DNA from: Antennarius striatus
Lineage: Eukaryota > Chordata > Actinopteri > Lophiiformes > Antennariidae
Reading direction: 5' to 3'
NCBI RefSeq assembly: GCF_040054535.1
Contig: NC_090780.1
Location: 16,463,501 to 16,527,500 of the forward strand
DNA: 64,000 bases
Shown: in pieces, positions 15,521-26,005 of the stretch
Layout: each line of letters starts with the position of its first letter
Numbering within the stretch: the first letter of the stretch is position 1
Program-made: the position numbers and the translations under genes
Notes under the pieces: generated by a model
Databases searched by the model: none
What the model was told of the DNA's origin: nothing
Seen by the model: only the letters and a program-made list of their open reading frames with translations

Positions 15521-17134
15521 CCAGTGCCTTGCGAAAGTATTGGCCCCGCAAGAACTTTTTGACATGTTGCCACATTACAGGCTTCAAACTTAAAGTTAAC
15601 TAATTGAAAATATTTTTTAAGAATAAACAACTTGTGAGACACAATCGTGAAGTGGAACCAAATTTAATCAATATTTTATGTTGTGTTTACAAATAAAAAA
15701 CTGAAAAGTAGGATGTGCAAAAATATTGGCCCCTTTGAGTTAATAATTTGTACAACCTCCTTTTGCTGCGATCACAGCCGCAAGTGTTTTTGGGTATGTC
15801 TCTGTAAGTTTTGCACATCTTGAGACAGAAATATTTGCCCATTCCTCCTTACAAAACAGCTCCAGTTCCTTAAGGTTTGATGGAGATCGTTTGTGCACAG
15901 CAATTTTTAGATCTTTCCACAGATGCTCCATTTGATTGGGGTCTGGACTTTGGCTTGGCCATTCTAACACCTTTGGATTTGGTATGTTTATATGTTTAGG
16001 ATCGTTGTCCTGTTGGAAGGTGAACCTCCGCCCCATCCTCAGGTCTTTTGCACACTCCAACAGATTTTCTGACAGAATCACCCTGTATTTGATTCCATCC
16101 ATCTTCCCATCAACTCTAACAATCTTCCCAGTCCCTGATGAAGAAAAGCAACCCCAGAGCATGAGGTTGCCATGTTTGACTTTGGGGATGGTGTTTTCAG
16201 GGTGATGTGCAGTGTTACTCTTATGCCAAACGTAATGTTTCGCATTCAGCCCAAAAAGTTCAATTTTGGTCTTATCTGACCAGAGAACCTTGTTCCACAT
16301 GTCCTCTGTGTCTCCCATGTGGCCTCTTGCTAACTCCAAATGGGTGTTTTTATGGTTTTCTTTCAGAAGTGGCTTTCTTCTTGCCACTCTTCCATTAAGG
16401 CCAGATTTATGCAGAATACAACTAATAGTTGTCTTATGGGCAGATTGTCCCACCTCAGCTGTGTATGTCTGCAGGTCATCCAGCGTGATCATTGGCCTCT
16501 TGGTTGCTTCTCTGCTTAGTTTCCTCCTTGTTTGGGCTGAAAGTTTAGAGGGACAGCCAGGTCTTGGTAGGTTTGCAGTGGTTTTATGCTCTCTCCATTT
16601 TGATATTATTGCTCGCAAAGTGCTCTGGGAGACGTTTAAATATTGTGAAATCTTCTTGTATTCCATTCCTGTTTTGAACTTTTCCACAACTTTATCCCGG
16701 ACCTGCCTGGTGTGTTCTTTGTTTTTCATGATGCTGTTTGTTCTCCAGTGTTCCTTTCACAGACCTCTGAGACCATCACAGAGCAGGCGCATTTAAACTG
16801 AGACATAAATGACACACAGATGCACTCTGTTTGTCATTGTTAGTCATTTAGGTCAACAATGGATCATTCAGAAGTCAGCAGGGAACTTATAGAGTTGGTT
16901 AGCTGAGCTGAGAGAACAGGGGGCCAATACTTTTGCACGTCCTACTTTTCAGTTCTTTATTTGTAAACACAATATAAAATATGGAATAAATTCGGTTCTA
17001 CTTCATGATTGTGTCTCACATGTTGTTGATTCTTAAAAAATATTTTCAGTTTGTTATCATTAAGTTTGAAGCCTGAGATGTGACAAAATGTCAAAAAGCT
17101 CTTGGGGGGGGCAATACTTTCGCAAAGCACTGTA
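15521..17134 (-). mobile_element. Nearly complete Tc1/mariner transposon with long IR/DR ends
   Basis: Terminal repeats of about 210 bases face each other. The left end begins CAGTGCCTTGCGAAAGTATT at 15522 and the right end, read backwards, begins CAGTGCTTTGCGAAAGTATT from 17132. Each arm carries an outer and an inner copy of the same motif: GCGAAAGTATTGGCCC and GCAAAAATATTGGCCC on the left, with matching inner CCAATACTTTTGCAC on the right. That is the IR/DR layout of Sleeping Beauty-type elements. The right end is followed by TA at 17133-17134; the left TA is mutated. A single minus-strand transposase frame fills the centre. Copy length of about 1.6 kb is normal for Tc1. Confidence 0.92.
15740..16729 (-). 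CDS. Tc1-like transposase, open frame with shortened DDE spacer
   Basis: 329 residues from ATG to stop without interruption. Residues 1-60 form the paired-like helix-turn-helix DNA-binding region (KKISQYLNVSQSTLRAIISKW), followed by an arginine-rich link and the DDE catalytic domain. Catalytic residues are Asp152 in LWSDKTKIELFG, Asp241 in QQDNDPKH and Glu268 in PNQMEHLW. Tc1 enzymes have 34 residues between the second Asp and the Glu; here there are 26, because eight residues after DNDPKH are missing. The glycine-rich box is also short (KHGNLMLWG). The protein would cut and paste its element if active, but the lost spacer residues make activity unlikely. The frame has stayed open, so the deletions were in frame and the copy is fairly young. 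Confidence 0.9.
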   Translation of the reverse strand: MKNKEHTRQVRDKVVEKFKTGMEYKKISQYLNVSQSTLRAIISKWREHKTTANLPRPGCPSKLSAQTRRKLSREATKRPMITLDDLQTYTAEVGQSAHKTTISCILHKSGLNGRVARRKPLLKENHKNTHLELARGHMGDTEDMWNKVLWSDKTKIELFGLNAKHYVWHKSNTAHHPENTIPKVKHGNLMLWGCFSSSGTGKIVRVDGKMDGIKYRVILSENLLECAKDLRMGRRFTFQQDNDPKHINIPNPKVLEWPSQSPDPNQMEHLWKDLKIAVHKRSPSNLKELELFCKEEWANISVSRCAKLTETYPKTLAAVIAAKGGCTNY

Positions 17135-17204
17135 GATTCCAATCCCTCAGTGTGCTATTAATGTTATGGAAATATGAAAATTTAAAGTGTATTATTGACA
17201 AAAT

Positions 17205-18757
17205 GAACTGGAATACTTAGTTGTTGTAAAATCGTAAATAAAAAAAGAATACAATGATTTGCAAATCCCTTTCAACCTATATTCAATTGAATATGCAGAA
17301 AAAACAAGATACTTAATGTTCAAACTGGTAAACTTTGTTATTTCTTTGCAAATATTACCTCATTTGGAATTTGATGCCTGCAACATGTTTCAAAAAAGCT
17401 GGCACAAGTGGCAAAAAAGACTGGGAAAGTTAAGGAATTCTCATCAAACACTTATTTGGAACATCCCACAGGTGAACAGGCTACTTGGGAGCAGTTGGGT
17501 GCCATGATTGGGTATAAAAGCAGCTTCCCTGAAATGCTCAGTCATTCACAAACAAGGATGGGGTGAGGGTCGCCACTTTGTGAACAAATGTGTTAGCAAA
17601 TTGTTGAACAGTTTAAGAACATTTCTCAACAAGCTATTGCAAGGAATTTAGGGCTTTAATCATCTCAGCCCGTAATATCATCAAAAGGTTCATAGAATCT
17701 GGAGAAATTACTGCACATAAGCGACAAGGCCAAAAACCAACATTGAATGCCCGTGACCTTCGATCCCTCAGACGGTACCTCATCAAAAACCGGCATCACT
17801 GTGATAAAGATATCACTACATGGGCTCAGGCATACTTCCAGAAAACTGCTGTCAGTAACTACAGTTCGTCCCTACATCTCTAAGTGCCAGTTAAAACTCT
17901 ACAATGTAAAGCGAAAGCCATTCATCAACACCGAGAAACGCCGCCGGCTTTGCTGGGTCCAAGCTCATCTTAGATGGACTGATGCAAAGTGGTCCACATT
18001 TCAAATTGATTTTGGAAAATGTGGTCGTCTTGTCCTCCGGACCAAAGAGGAAAATAAACATCCTGACTGTTATAGGCGCAAAATTCAAAACCCAGCATCT
18101 GTCATGGTATGGGGGTGTATTAGTGCCCAAGGCATGGGCAACTTACACATCTGTGAAGACACCATTAATGTTGAAAGTTACATACAGGTTTAGTAGCAAC
18201 ATACAGTATGTTGCCATCCAAGCAGCGACTTTTACATGGATGCCCCTGCTTATTTCAGCAAGACATTGCCAAGCCACATTCTACATGTGTTACAACAGTG
18301 TGGCTCCATAGTGAAAGGTACTAGACTAGCCTGCCTGTAGTCCAGACCTGTCCCCAATTGAAAATGTGTGGCGCATTATGAAGCGTAAAACACTAACGAT
18401 GGAGAACTCGGACTGTTGAACAACTTAAGCTGTGCATCGAGCAAGAACTGGAAAGAATCCCACCTGAAATACTTCAAAAATTGATCTCCTCAGTTCCCAA
18501 ACGTTTACTGAGTGTTGTTAAAAGAAAAGGCGATGTAGAGCAGTGGTAAAAATGCTCCTGTGCCAACTTATTTGCAATGTGTTGCTGTCATTAAATTCTA
18601 AGTTGATGATTATTTGCAAAAGAAAATAAAGTTTCTCAATTCAGACATTAAATATCTTGTCTTTGCTGTGTATTCAATTGAATATAAATTGAAAAGGATT
18701 TGCAAATAATTGTATTCTGTTTCTATTCATGATTTACTCAACGTGCCAAATTCACTG
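17205..18757 (+). mobile_element. Second Tc1-type transposon, degraded
   Basis: Long imperfect inverted repeats bound the element. Left arm has GATTTGCAAATCCCTTTCAA and ATTCAATTGAATATGC; right arm has the reverse complements near 18670-18715. The right outer end is near 18756 (AAATTCACTG). Its left end starts only about 70 bases after the right end of the neighbouring Tc1 copy. A plus-strand transposase remnant lies inside. The family differs from the neighbouring one in both ends and protein. Confidence 0.82.
17608..18550 (+). pseudogene. Broken Tc1-type transposase
   Basis: Pieces are visible in shifting frames: ISQQAIARNLGL near the start, KRQGQKPTLNARDLRSLRRY near 17723, RRLCWVQAHLRWTDAKW near 17945, PASVMVWGCISAQGMGNLHI near 18092, SPIENVWRIMK near 18352, and the terminal VKRKGDVEQW before TAA at 18548-18550. 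In WTDAKWSTFQI, the segment that should carry the first catalytic Asp (WSDE) has been deleted. Stops and frameshifts elsewhere confirm a dead copy. Confidence 0.8.
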
Positions 18758-21700
18758 GTTTTGGGTTTTGTAACTTCCTCAGAAATGTCATAATTTTAAC
18801 AGAGCTGAGAAAGCAGCCTGAGATAAATGTATTGCTGTAACCTTGAAATAAAGTGGACTGTCCGCCTGCTGAGCAAACAAGTTTTAGGAAGGGATGAAAC
18901 TTTAAAATTTTATCTCTACACAGGGTTGATCCTGGAAATGATCAAATAATGTAAGATCAGAGGGGCGAGGAAGCCCCCCGCCATCTGACCTCCAGCAACC
19001 ATAGGTTTGAAAGATTTAAACACTACGTCTCAAGAATTTAATATTGATCGCCTCTGTGGACAAAATAAAACCATGTAAATCTCAGGTGATGGTGTGACTA
19101 CCAGTGTGAGATGAAAACTCCTGACTGACTTACTTCCCTACCCTCATATTGAAACTGTCTTTTTCTAAATGGTGCCCTCTTTTCAGAAGGCTTCTCGTCA
19201 TTCTCTAAACTTTTTTTGTAGATGTGTCCAAACTAATTATATATAGATTACATGGTAGCTAGATGAGGCTCCATTTAGGGGGGTTTATGGGTGCTGTTGG
19301 TTCATTTCCCATTTGTCATTGCAAAATTGGCTACTATGAGAGGCTATTTTAGGTTTGCTTGTAATGATGATGGACCTCTGCATGACATTAAATTAACTTC
19401 AGCTGGCAATCAGTGACACACACATGAGAGTGATTCTAATGTTCTCAGTGTGTTTTAGTGCAAATGTTTGAGCACATCTAAGCATGTGTGCACATTTGAG
19501 CTGATGGCGGTTTTAACCACACTCACGTAAGCAGTGAACAATGTGACACCTTATATTTTCCCATTGAATCATCAAAGTGTCAAAATAGTGAAAGTACAAA
19601 AATAGCTCTTTTTATATGCAATTTGAATGATGAATCATACTTTCATTAATTTATTATTCATTTAAGTCTTGGTCTCTCATTTCACAGAAGTGAAGCAATG
19701 CAAAATCTGGATTGTGTGAAAAGAACTGATAGAGGATGTGGAACCGTCTCGGCCAATCATTATGAAGCTGCAGAGGACTGTGACATGTTATATCTGCTCA
19801 CCTGTACTGGAAAGAACATTTTATTTCCAAAGATCACCACTAGGGGCAACGATGCAAATCATTCATTCATCTTCTTAACCATTGTTTCTGCTTTTCTGGA
19901 TAACGGGGGTTGCTGGAGCCTATCCCAACGGACTGAGAGATGGGGTACACTCCGGACATGGGGCCAGAGTGTGACCACTCCCTCACTGTAGCTTTTAATG
20001 CTCTTATTTTTGCAATTTTCTGTCAAGGTTACCTAACGTGGTCTGTCTTGTGAGCCATCACTGAACTCTTCTTAGCCTTTTGCCTTATGTCAAAAAGGAA
20101 TATTTTTGCAGCTATTGGGTGTAGTCCATTCTGGTCTGTAAAGTTTCGGTGTTGACAGCAAATCACATGTTTTTCTGACAATCGTGACTGCTCAGTTGTT
20201 TATTTGAGTAAACAGAAACTGTCCCATGCGATTCATGAGCATTTACCAATACAGTCCACATGCTCAAAGTCATCAGTACAATCCAGTAAATGCATGATAC
20301 TAGTTTCGATTGGTTTAAACCGATATAGCACACAGAGTCATTGTGGTATTTTTAATCCCTGGAATCCTAAAGTTAAAATACATTTTAAATTTAGGTTGGC
20401 TTTATAGTGAAGAAGTATTTCTGTTTCCGAGAAATCAGTTAAACATCACCATCACCCAATTGCATTTTCATCCATACTCTGTTGTTTCACCATTTCATCA
20501 TCAATCCCTTACTAACAAATAGTGCAGGCCAGTATCCATCAGCATCAGCATCAGCAGAGAGTCATGGGAAAAATACATACATGGTAGTTATGGGGGCAAA
20601 GTTCTCTTTCAGATTTATAAATATATCAAACTTCTGATTGCATGTTACTATTGAACTGCTCAGAGAGTAAAGAGAATCAAATGAAAGGAGTCATGGTATT
20701 CCTTTTCTTTGATGAGGTCTGCAGAACTTTTTATCAATTGCAAGGTGGAGGGGAGGCTGGAAGGCGATGAGACAGAGAGAGGAGGTTGCACTGGACCGGA
20801 GAGTTACAGGAGAGATGGTGGAGGAGAAGAAAGCATGTGCAAAGGCCTGAAAAGTCATCTAGAACTGACATTTGTACCCAAATCTGCCATGAATTGTAAA
20901 CTACACCTAATGACAACATTTGGCGAAGAAACAGACAAACAAATATGGACGATCACATAGTTGTCTCAAACTCATTGGTGGGGGGCACAGGAACATAACA
21001 GTCACAGAGGCTGCTTTTTGCAAGTCCAGTAGCATTCCTTTGAATTGTCAAGCTGATATTACCTTTTCTCTGTTACACAAACTAAATAGGGTATTGAATG
21101 CACGACTACTTTATGAGTGATTGTGTGACTTATGGTGCAGACGCTATTCTTCACGTATCTGTGTTACTATTTTTAAATATTTCACAGTAGTGTCAGAGTT
21201 TCCCTGTTTGTGTGACAATAACAACTGATGCCTATGACGTTTCAACCACATGATTGTACAGAAACACTGTTTCTTGAAAAGCTGCAGTGAATAGTACCAT
21301 TAAAGATATCGTTACTAGTCCCACAGATGAGTTTCTCCCCTCTCCATACTCATCAGTTGTCTCCTCCACTAATTTTTTTCCCATTTGAAAGCACATTGTT
21401 TTTTTCTCCACAAATCTTCTGTGATGTTTACTGGTCGGGCTCGATCTCGTGTTTACACAATGTGGCCACGGAGTTACGTTCGACTGACTGAGGAAGTAGC
21501 GCCATGATTACCTCAGAAAAATGATAAATTATATAATGGGAAATAATAGAGAAATATAGTAACAGATTTACTAAAAGTATAAGCACCAGAGCTGGAACAT
21601 AATTGCACATGCAAGGTGGTGCATAGTTGCGTGCATGTGGCGCATGGGCACCACATCATCAGCAGAATGTAGAAAGGTTAACAGAAGGAGCTCACTAACA

Positions 21701-22768
21701 TTTAATGGCCATCCCAGACAAACAGACTTCTTTTTAAAGAGAGCTCATTTCAGCAACTTTCAGACAGCAGAAATTCAGGACTACGGATCAGTTTGGGGTA
21801 AAACATTTCAAGCACAGTGCAGTTGGACATCTGGAGCTGTGTGAAGCTGATTAAAAAGAGTACGTAATTAAATTTTATATGTTAGAAATGATCATAGCTC
21901 ACCCCCTATGATCAGTTTTAAAGTGAAGAAAGGGTTTTCTTAAATTAGGTAAAAAATATGTTGTACATTTTTTAATTCACTCAGCTTCAGTGTGATGGAA
22001 CTTTGTTTAAAGGCATCACACTCTTCAAAATACAGTAATAGGTGTCATAATGGATGCCGGAAACTGAGAAAAAGAGAACCAGTGGACGGTGCATTTACTT
22101 TAATTGCTTTGATTTAAAAAGAAACAGAGCACCTTTTAAAAATGAGATAAGGTAAACATAATCCTCTTGCACTAAATAATGTAGCTGTAAAACACAATAG
22201 TACCATATTCCTTAAATAGTATCAAAGAAACCTGCAATAAGAAACCAACAGTAGCTCAAAAAATTTAAAAAAAATACAGTATATACATATATAAAGTTGA
22301 ACAATAATTCTTAAAAAATGTGTATCAATGTACATACACTCAATAAAATTAGTAGTTCTTAAATAAGTTACTTAAATTCCAGCACATATGCTTTTCATTT
22401 CTGCATAATTTGATATTCCTCATTGTCAGAGTGAAGCTCTGCTGGGGGGACAATTTAAGTGTTCTTCAGCCCCTCTGGTGGTCATTCCTCTAGGCTCATA
22501 AAAACCATACAACAAATGTTCACACATAACACAAAACTTTAACATCTAGATATTTTTCATAAATATGATCACCCGTTTTAATGTCAGTTATTAACATTAA
22601 ATAAAAATGTGAGTCCACATGAGTGGACAAAGTCAGGTAATTCAAGTAAAGAAATGCACAAGTTAACATGTTTCTAACCATCAAGTTTGTTGACTCAAGT
22701 GTATCATTGTTGGCTGGAGAAATAACTCCAAAAACTTCCGAATAAAGTGATTTTGGTTGTTCATTTGA
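18758..22768. other. Intergenic region between Tc1 elements and the IL-20-like gene
   Basis: No exon recognised on either strand. I looked for another IL-10 family helix or cysteine pattern (a possible il24) and saw none. A fragment of a common fish interspersed repeat lies at about 19895-19985. The last several hundred bases before 22768 are AU-rich and probably include the 3' UTR of the cytokine gene, with an ATTTA motif on the minus strand near 22597-22605. Confidence 0.5.
19895..19985 (-). repeat. Fragment of fish interspersed repeat
   Basis: Contains GGTTGCTGGAGCCTATCCCA, a core I recognise from a widespread fish repeat, here in one orientation, with the same core reversed near 38185-38210. 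Family name not certain. Confidence 0.45.
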
Positions 22769-23745
22769 TCATTTGCGTGTGCTTTGGCCCAGCTCATCCA
22801 TCCAATCCAGCACAGTGTCCAGTTCTCCCATTGCCTTCTGTGCTGCCAGGCTGATTTCCAGCTGATCAGAGTAAAAGTGAACGAGGATATAAACAGACAA
22901 GAGGAATTAAAAGGTCAGTATAACTGTGCAGAAGTATTCTCAAGTTTTCTTTGCATTGTTAGAATGAGTAGGATGGAGTGGGACGTTGTCTTGTGTTTTA
23001 TACAAACCTTAATAAACTCAGCATGCAGGGAGTCGATTGTCCTTTGGGTTTCCTCTGTGCAGGTACAGTGCTGAATAGAACAAAACACATTTATGAATAT
23101 AGCTCATTCCTGTCTTTAATTGAAGCACGTTTCGCCTCTGAACAGCCAACGTACACATTTATGTATATCCTTTCTGATGGTCACAAAAGCGTTGGCCAGA
23201 GAGCTGGTGCAGCTTTGATTCTGCGGCTGAGAAGAGGCGTAGTTGTTGAACACTCTCTCAATGTAGAAGCGGAGCACAAGACGTAGGAAACAGCACATCT
23301 GACCATCCTGATGGAGACACATAGAGCAAGATTACAGGAGATCTACACACATATTACACACTTGTGTACCATCCATATAGCTCTTAGGTGTGTGTGTGTG
23401 ATAGATATAACTCACCTGAATACTCTTAGGCAATGATTTGTCTAGAAGTTTCACTTCAATCTCACTGTCTCCCGATACCTGGTATAGCAAGACGACAAAC
23501 GTTTTTAAGATTTCCACCCAATTCAAGGTGGTATAAGCAGCAGGTATATTCTCAGATTGTAATGCATGTTTTTAATAAATTTAACTCACCACGGTTGAAC
23601 GAACGACTGAAAAATATCTACGCAGCTCCTGTGTGTGCACATTGATGCTGCAGTTGTCCAGAGGCAGATGTCGACTGTTCACCAGTTGATTCAGACCACT
23701 GAGCAGGGTGATCAGGCAGAGACAGTGGGTGAGTAGCATCTTCAT
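22769..23745 (-). CDS. IL-20-like cytokine (IL-19/20/24 subfamily)
   Basis: Secreted IL-10 family cytokine, probably signalling through IL-20R-type receptors on epithelia. Five coding exons, all GT-AG and phase 0: 23590-23745, 23416-23478, 23155-23307, 23008-23070 and 22769-22861, giving 175 residues. A signal peptide (MKMLLTHCLCLITLLSG) is followed by LDNCSINVHTQELRRYFSVV. Exon 3 reads MCCFLRLVLRFYIERVFNNY and ends FVTIRKDIHKC, which lines up with the CCLLRHLLRLYLDRVFKNY region and the LTIKKDLRLC region of human IL-20. The last exon has KAMGELDTVLDWMDELG, the family C-terminal helix. Cysteines fit the IL-19/20/24 pattern plus one extra in QNQSC. It could be called il20l or il19l; one-to-one orthology to a mammalian member is not decidable here. 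It lies on the same strand as il10. Confidence 0.92.
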
Positions 23746-26005
23746 CACTGCGGTTGAATGGGCTGAAGGCTAGTGGAAATATTTGAATCGTTAAAAATTA
23801 ATTAATAATTTTTGTAAGTAGGGTTGAATTAAGACCTCCTTTAATTATTGATCTTAGCAATATCCCCCAAAACACAATTATTAATGATAAAGTTAAGATG
23901 CTATCAGAAAATATGTTTGATATTTTGATTATAGATGTCATATACATTCAATAAGAGAACACAAAGAAAGCTTAAAAATGTTGCAGTCTTTGCTTACATC
24001 TTTGCCCACACTGACTATCTTGTTTCCAAATCTACAACAAAGGGCACTTCATCATCACCATCACCAACTACCACAACCCCAGTCAACACCACTGCTGGTC
24101 AGACTCACCTTTTTGTGCGATTCAGAGGAAGAGTCCTGAGAATGAAGTGCTGATCTGTCCCCACACTGTCTCCTCTTATAGGAGAACGAAGGGGATTTTT
24201 TTTTAACAGGTATTGCACAGGTTAGACACACACACCCAAACATTTACCTGTTCACACTTTTTACAGGATAAGGAAGTTTGTTACAAGAGGAATTGCCAGC
24301 TGATGTCTCAATACCTCATTGAGAGAAAAGGAAATTAAGGAGGTAAGCTCATTGTAGAGAAACACCTGAGGCACTACCAATGCTGAATGATCATTTCCTT
24401 CCCTACTTCATTATGATGCACCATTCAACTGCACGTGCTTTTATCACTGCAGACTTTGGCTAATTTTGTTTTTAGGCTGTATATTTCGCACCAAAACAAC
24501 AACAACAAAAACAAACAAAAAGAACCAAAACACCCTGAAGCTGTTTTTTCATATATTTATATTGTGATTCATCGCAATACACAGTATATCAGACTATATA
24601 TGGCTATATACCAGACATAAATCTAAGTTCGCACATTGTAAGAGCAGTTTTCCTCAGGGAACACTCTGACAGGTAATGACATCATTCCTGTCAGGTGAGT
24701 TCTGATTGGAATCCCCAACAGGACCTGCCCATCTGCTTGTCTTGCCAGGTTAACGCTGGATGACTGCTGAGATTATTTTAAGAAAGGAAAAACAAGAAGT
24801 CAGCCTAGTGGAAAATACTTGAGCTCCAAATAAAGGAAGTGCAAAATTTTCCAAAGTTCCCTCTCGGAAGCACACACGTCGAGGGCCGCAATTAAAACAG
24901 CTGACAGCACCACACAGCCCCGCCGGTCAGTCATGCTTCATGCTTGTTTCTCACCACTGGAGGGCATCCCAAAGCTTTTTGCTCATGGGACAAGTTTTTA
25001 TGCACTACATCACAAGACAGGACCAGGCTCTTGTGACAATCATGCATTACTGCACGATTATGTTTGTATCATATCTTCTTATAAAAGATAATAAATAAAT
25101 AATTTTCCACGTGACATATTTTATTCATTTCTTCTCAATAGTGCTGATTTGAAGAACCGTCTGTTTATCACTAACTTATTATCAGCTTTTTTGTTTCCTG
25201 ATGCAGTTAGTTCCCCCCCCCCATGTGTCAGGACTTTCCTCAGCATACCACAACGGTGTAGTTTTTGTAAATTTAAGTTTTTCATTTATTACATTTGTTA
25301 TTTCAGGCAAAACTAAGCCACAATTAAACCAAACAATGATTTGGAACCCAGAATCAACCTGATCAAATGATCGAAGAAAATTTTTATTTTCCATTATTTG
25401 TACATAGCTTCTTTATACAGAAGAATAATATACAGAAGAAAAAAAAAAAAGAAAAAGAAGTAGATGAAATTTTTTCATGGAGTACCTTGAAAATCACAGG
25501 TACATGTGGGACAGTTTTAACTACATGGTAGTTATGTTTTATAAGGGACCTTCTGGTGTCCTCCACAGTTCTGTTTGTTGTCCTTGATGGCAGCTCTGCT
25601 CATCCGCCATGGAACATAACTACCCTCTGGATCTGTAGCATGTCTGTCTTTGTACCTGTGTTTTCTTTACTCGTATCCTTTACATTGTAAATTAAGAAAC
25701 AAAAATAAATCATAACAAACACCAATCCTTATATGTCAACATATCCACTGTTTGTTTGTCAGTATTCTGATTCCCCTGAATCTATCAACAGTGGAACTTA
25801 AACTTCAAAAAGACATTAAAACTTTGTTTGATTTGTATGTATGTTGGACATACCTTGTGCTTTGATGACAATGTTTTGGTTTCACTTCAGATTGTACTGT
25901 ATGAATTTGTGTGTGGGTGTGTATATGTGTGTATGTGTGTGTGCATACGCACGTAAGGTGTGTGTGTATTTGTGTGAGCCCTCAAGGCAGTCAGGCATAG
26001 TTTTC
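23746..26005. other. Intergenic region between IL-20-like gene and prelp
   Basis: Holds the presumed promoter of the cytokine (to the right of 23745) and the presumed prelp 3' UTR (to the left of 26006). Minus-strand AATAAA signals for prelp occur at 25120-25125 and 25383-25388. No further gene seen. Confidence 0.5.

Noticed and set aside
16266-16796. 176-aa open frame on the plus strand
   Set aside because: Antisense shadow of the Tc1 transposase, whose minus-strand frame has the recognisable domains.
18758-22768. Possible second IL-20 family gene (il24) in this stretch
   Set aside because: I searched both strands by eye for the CC-x-L-R-x(3)-L-Y and the C-terminal helix patterns and found neither.
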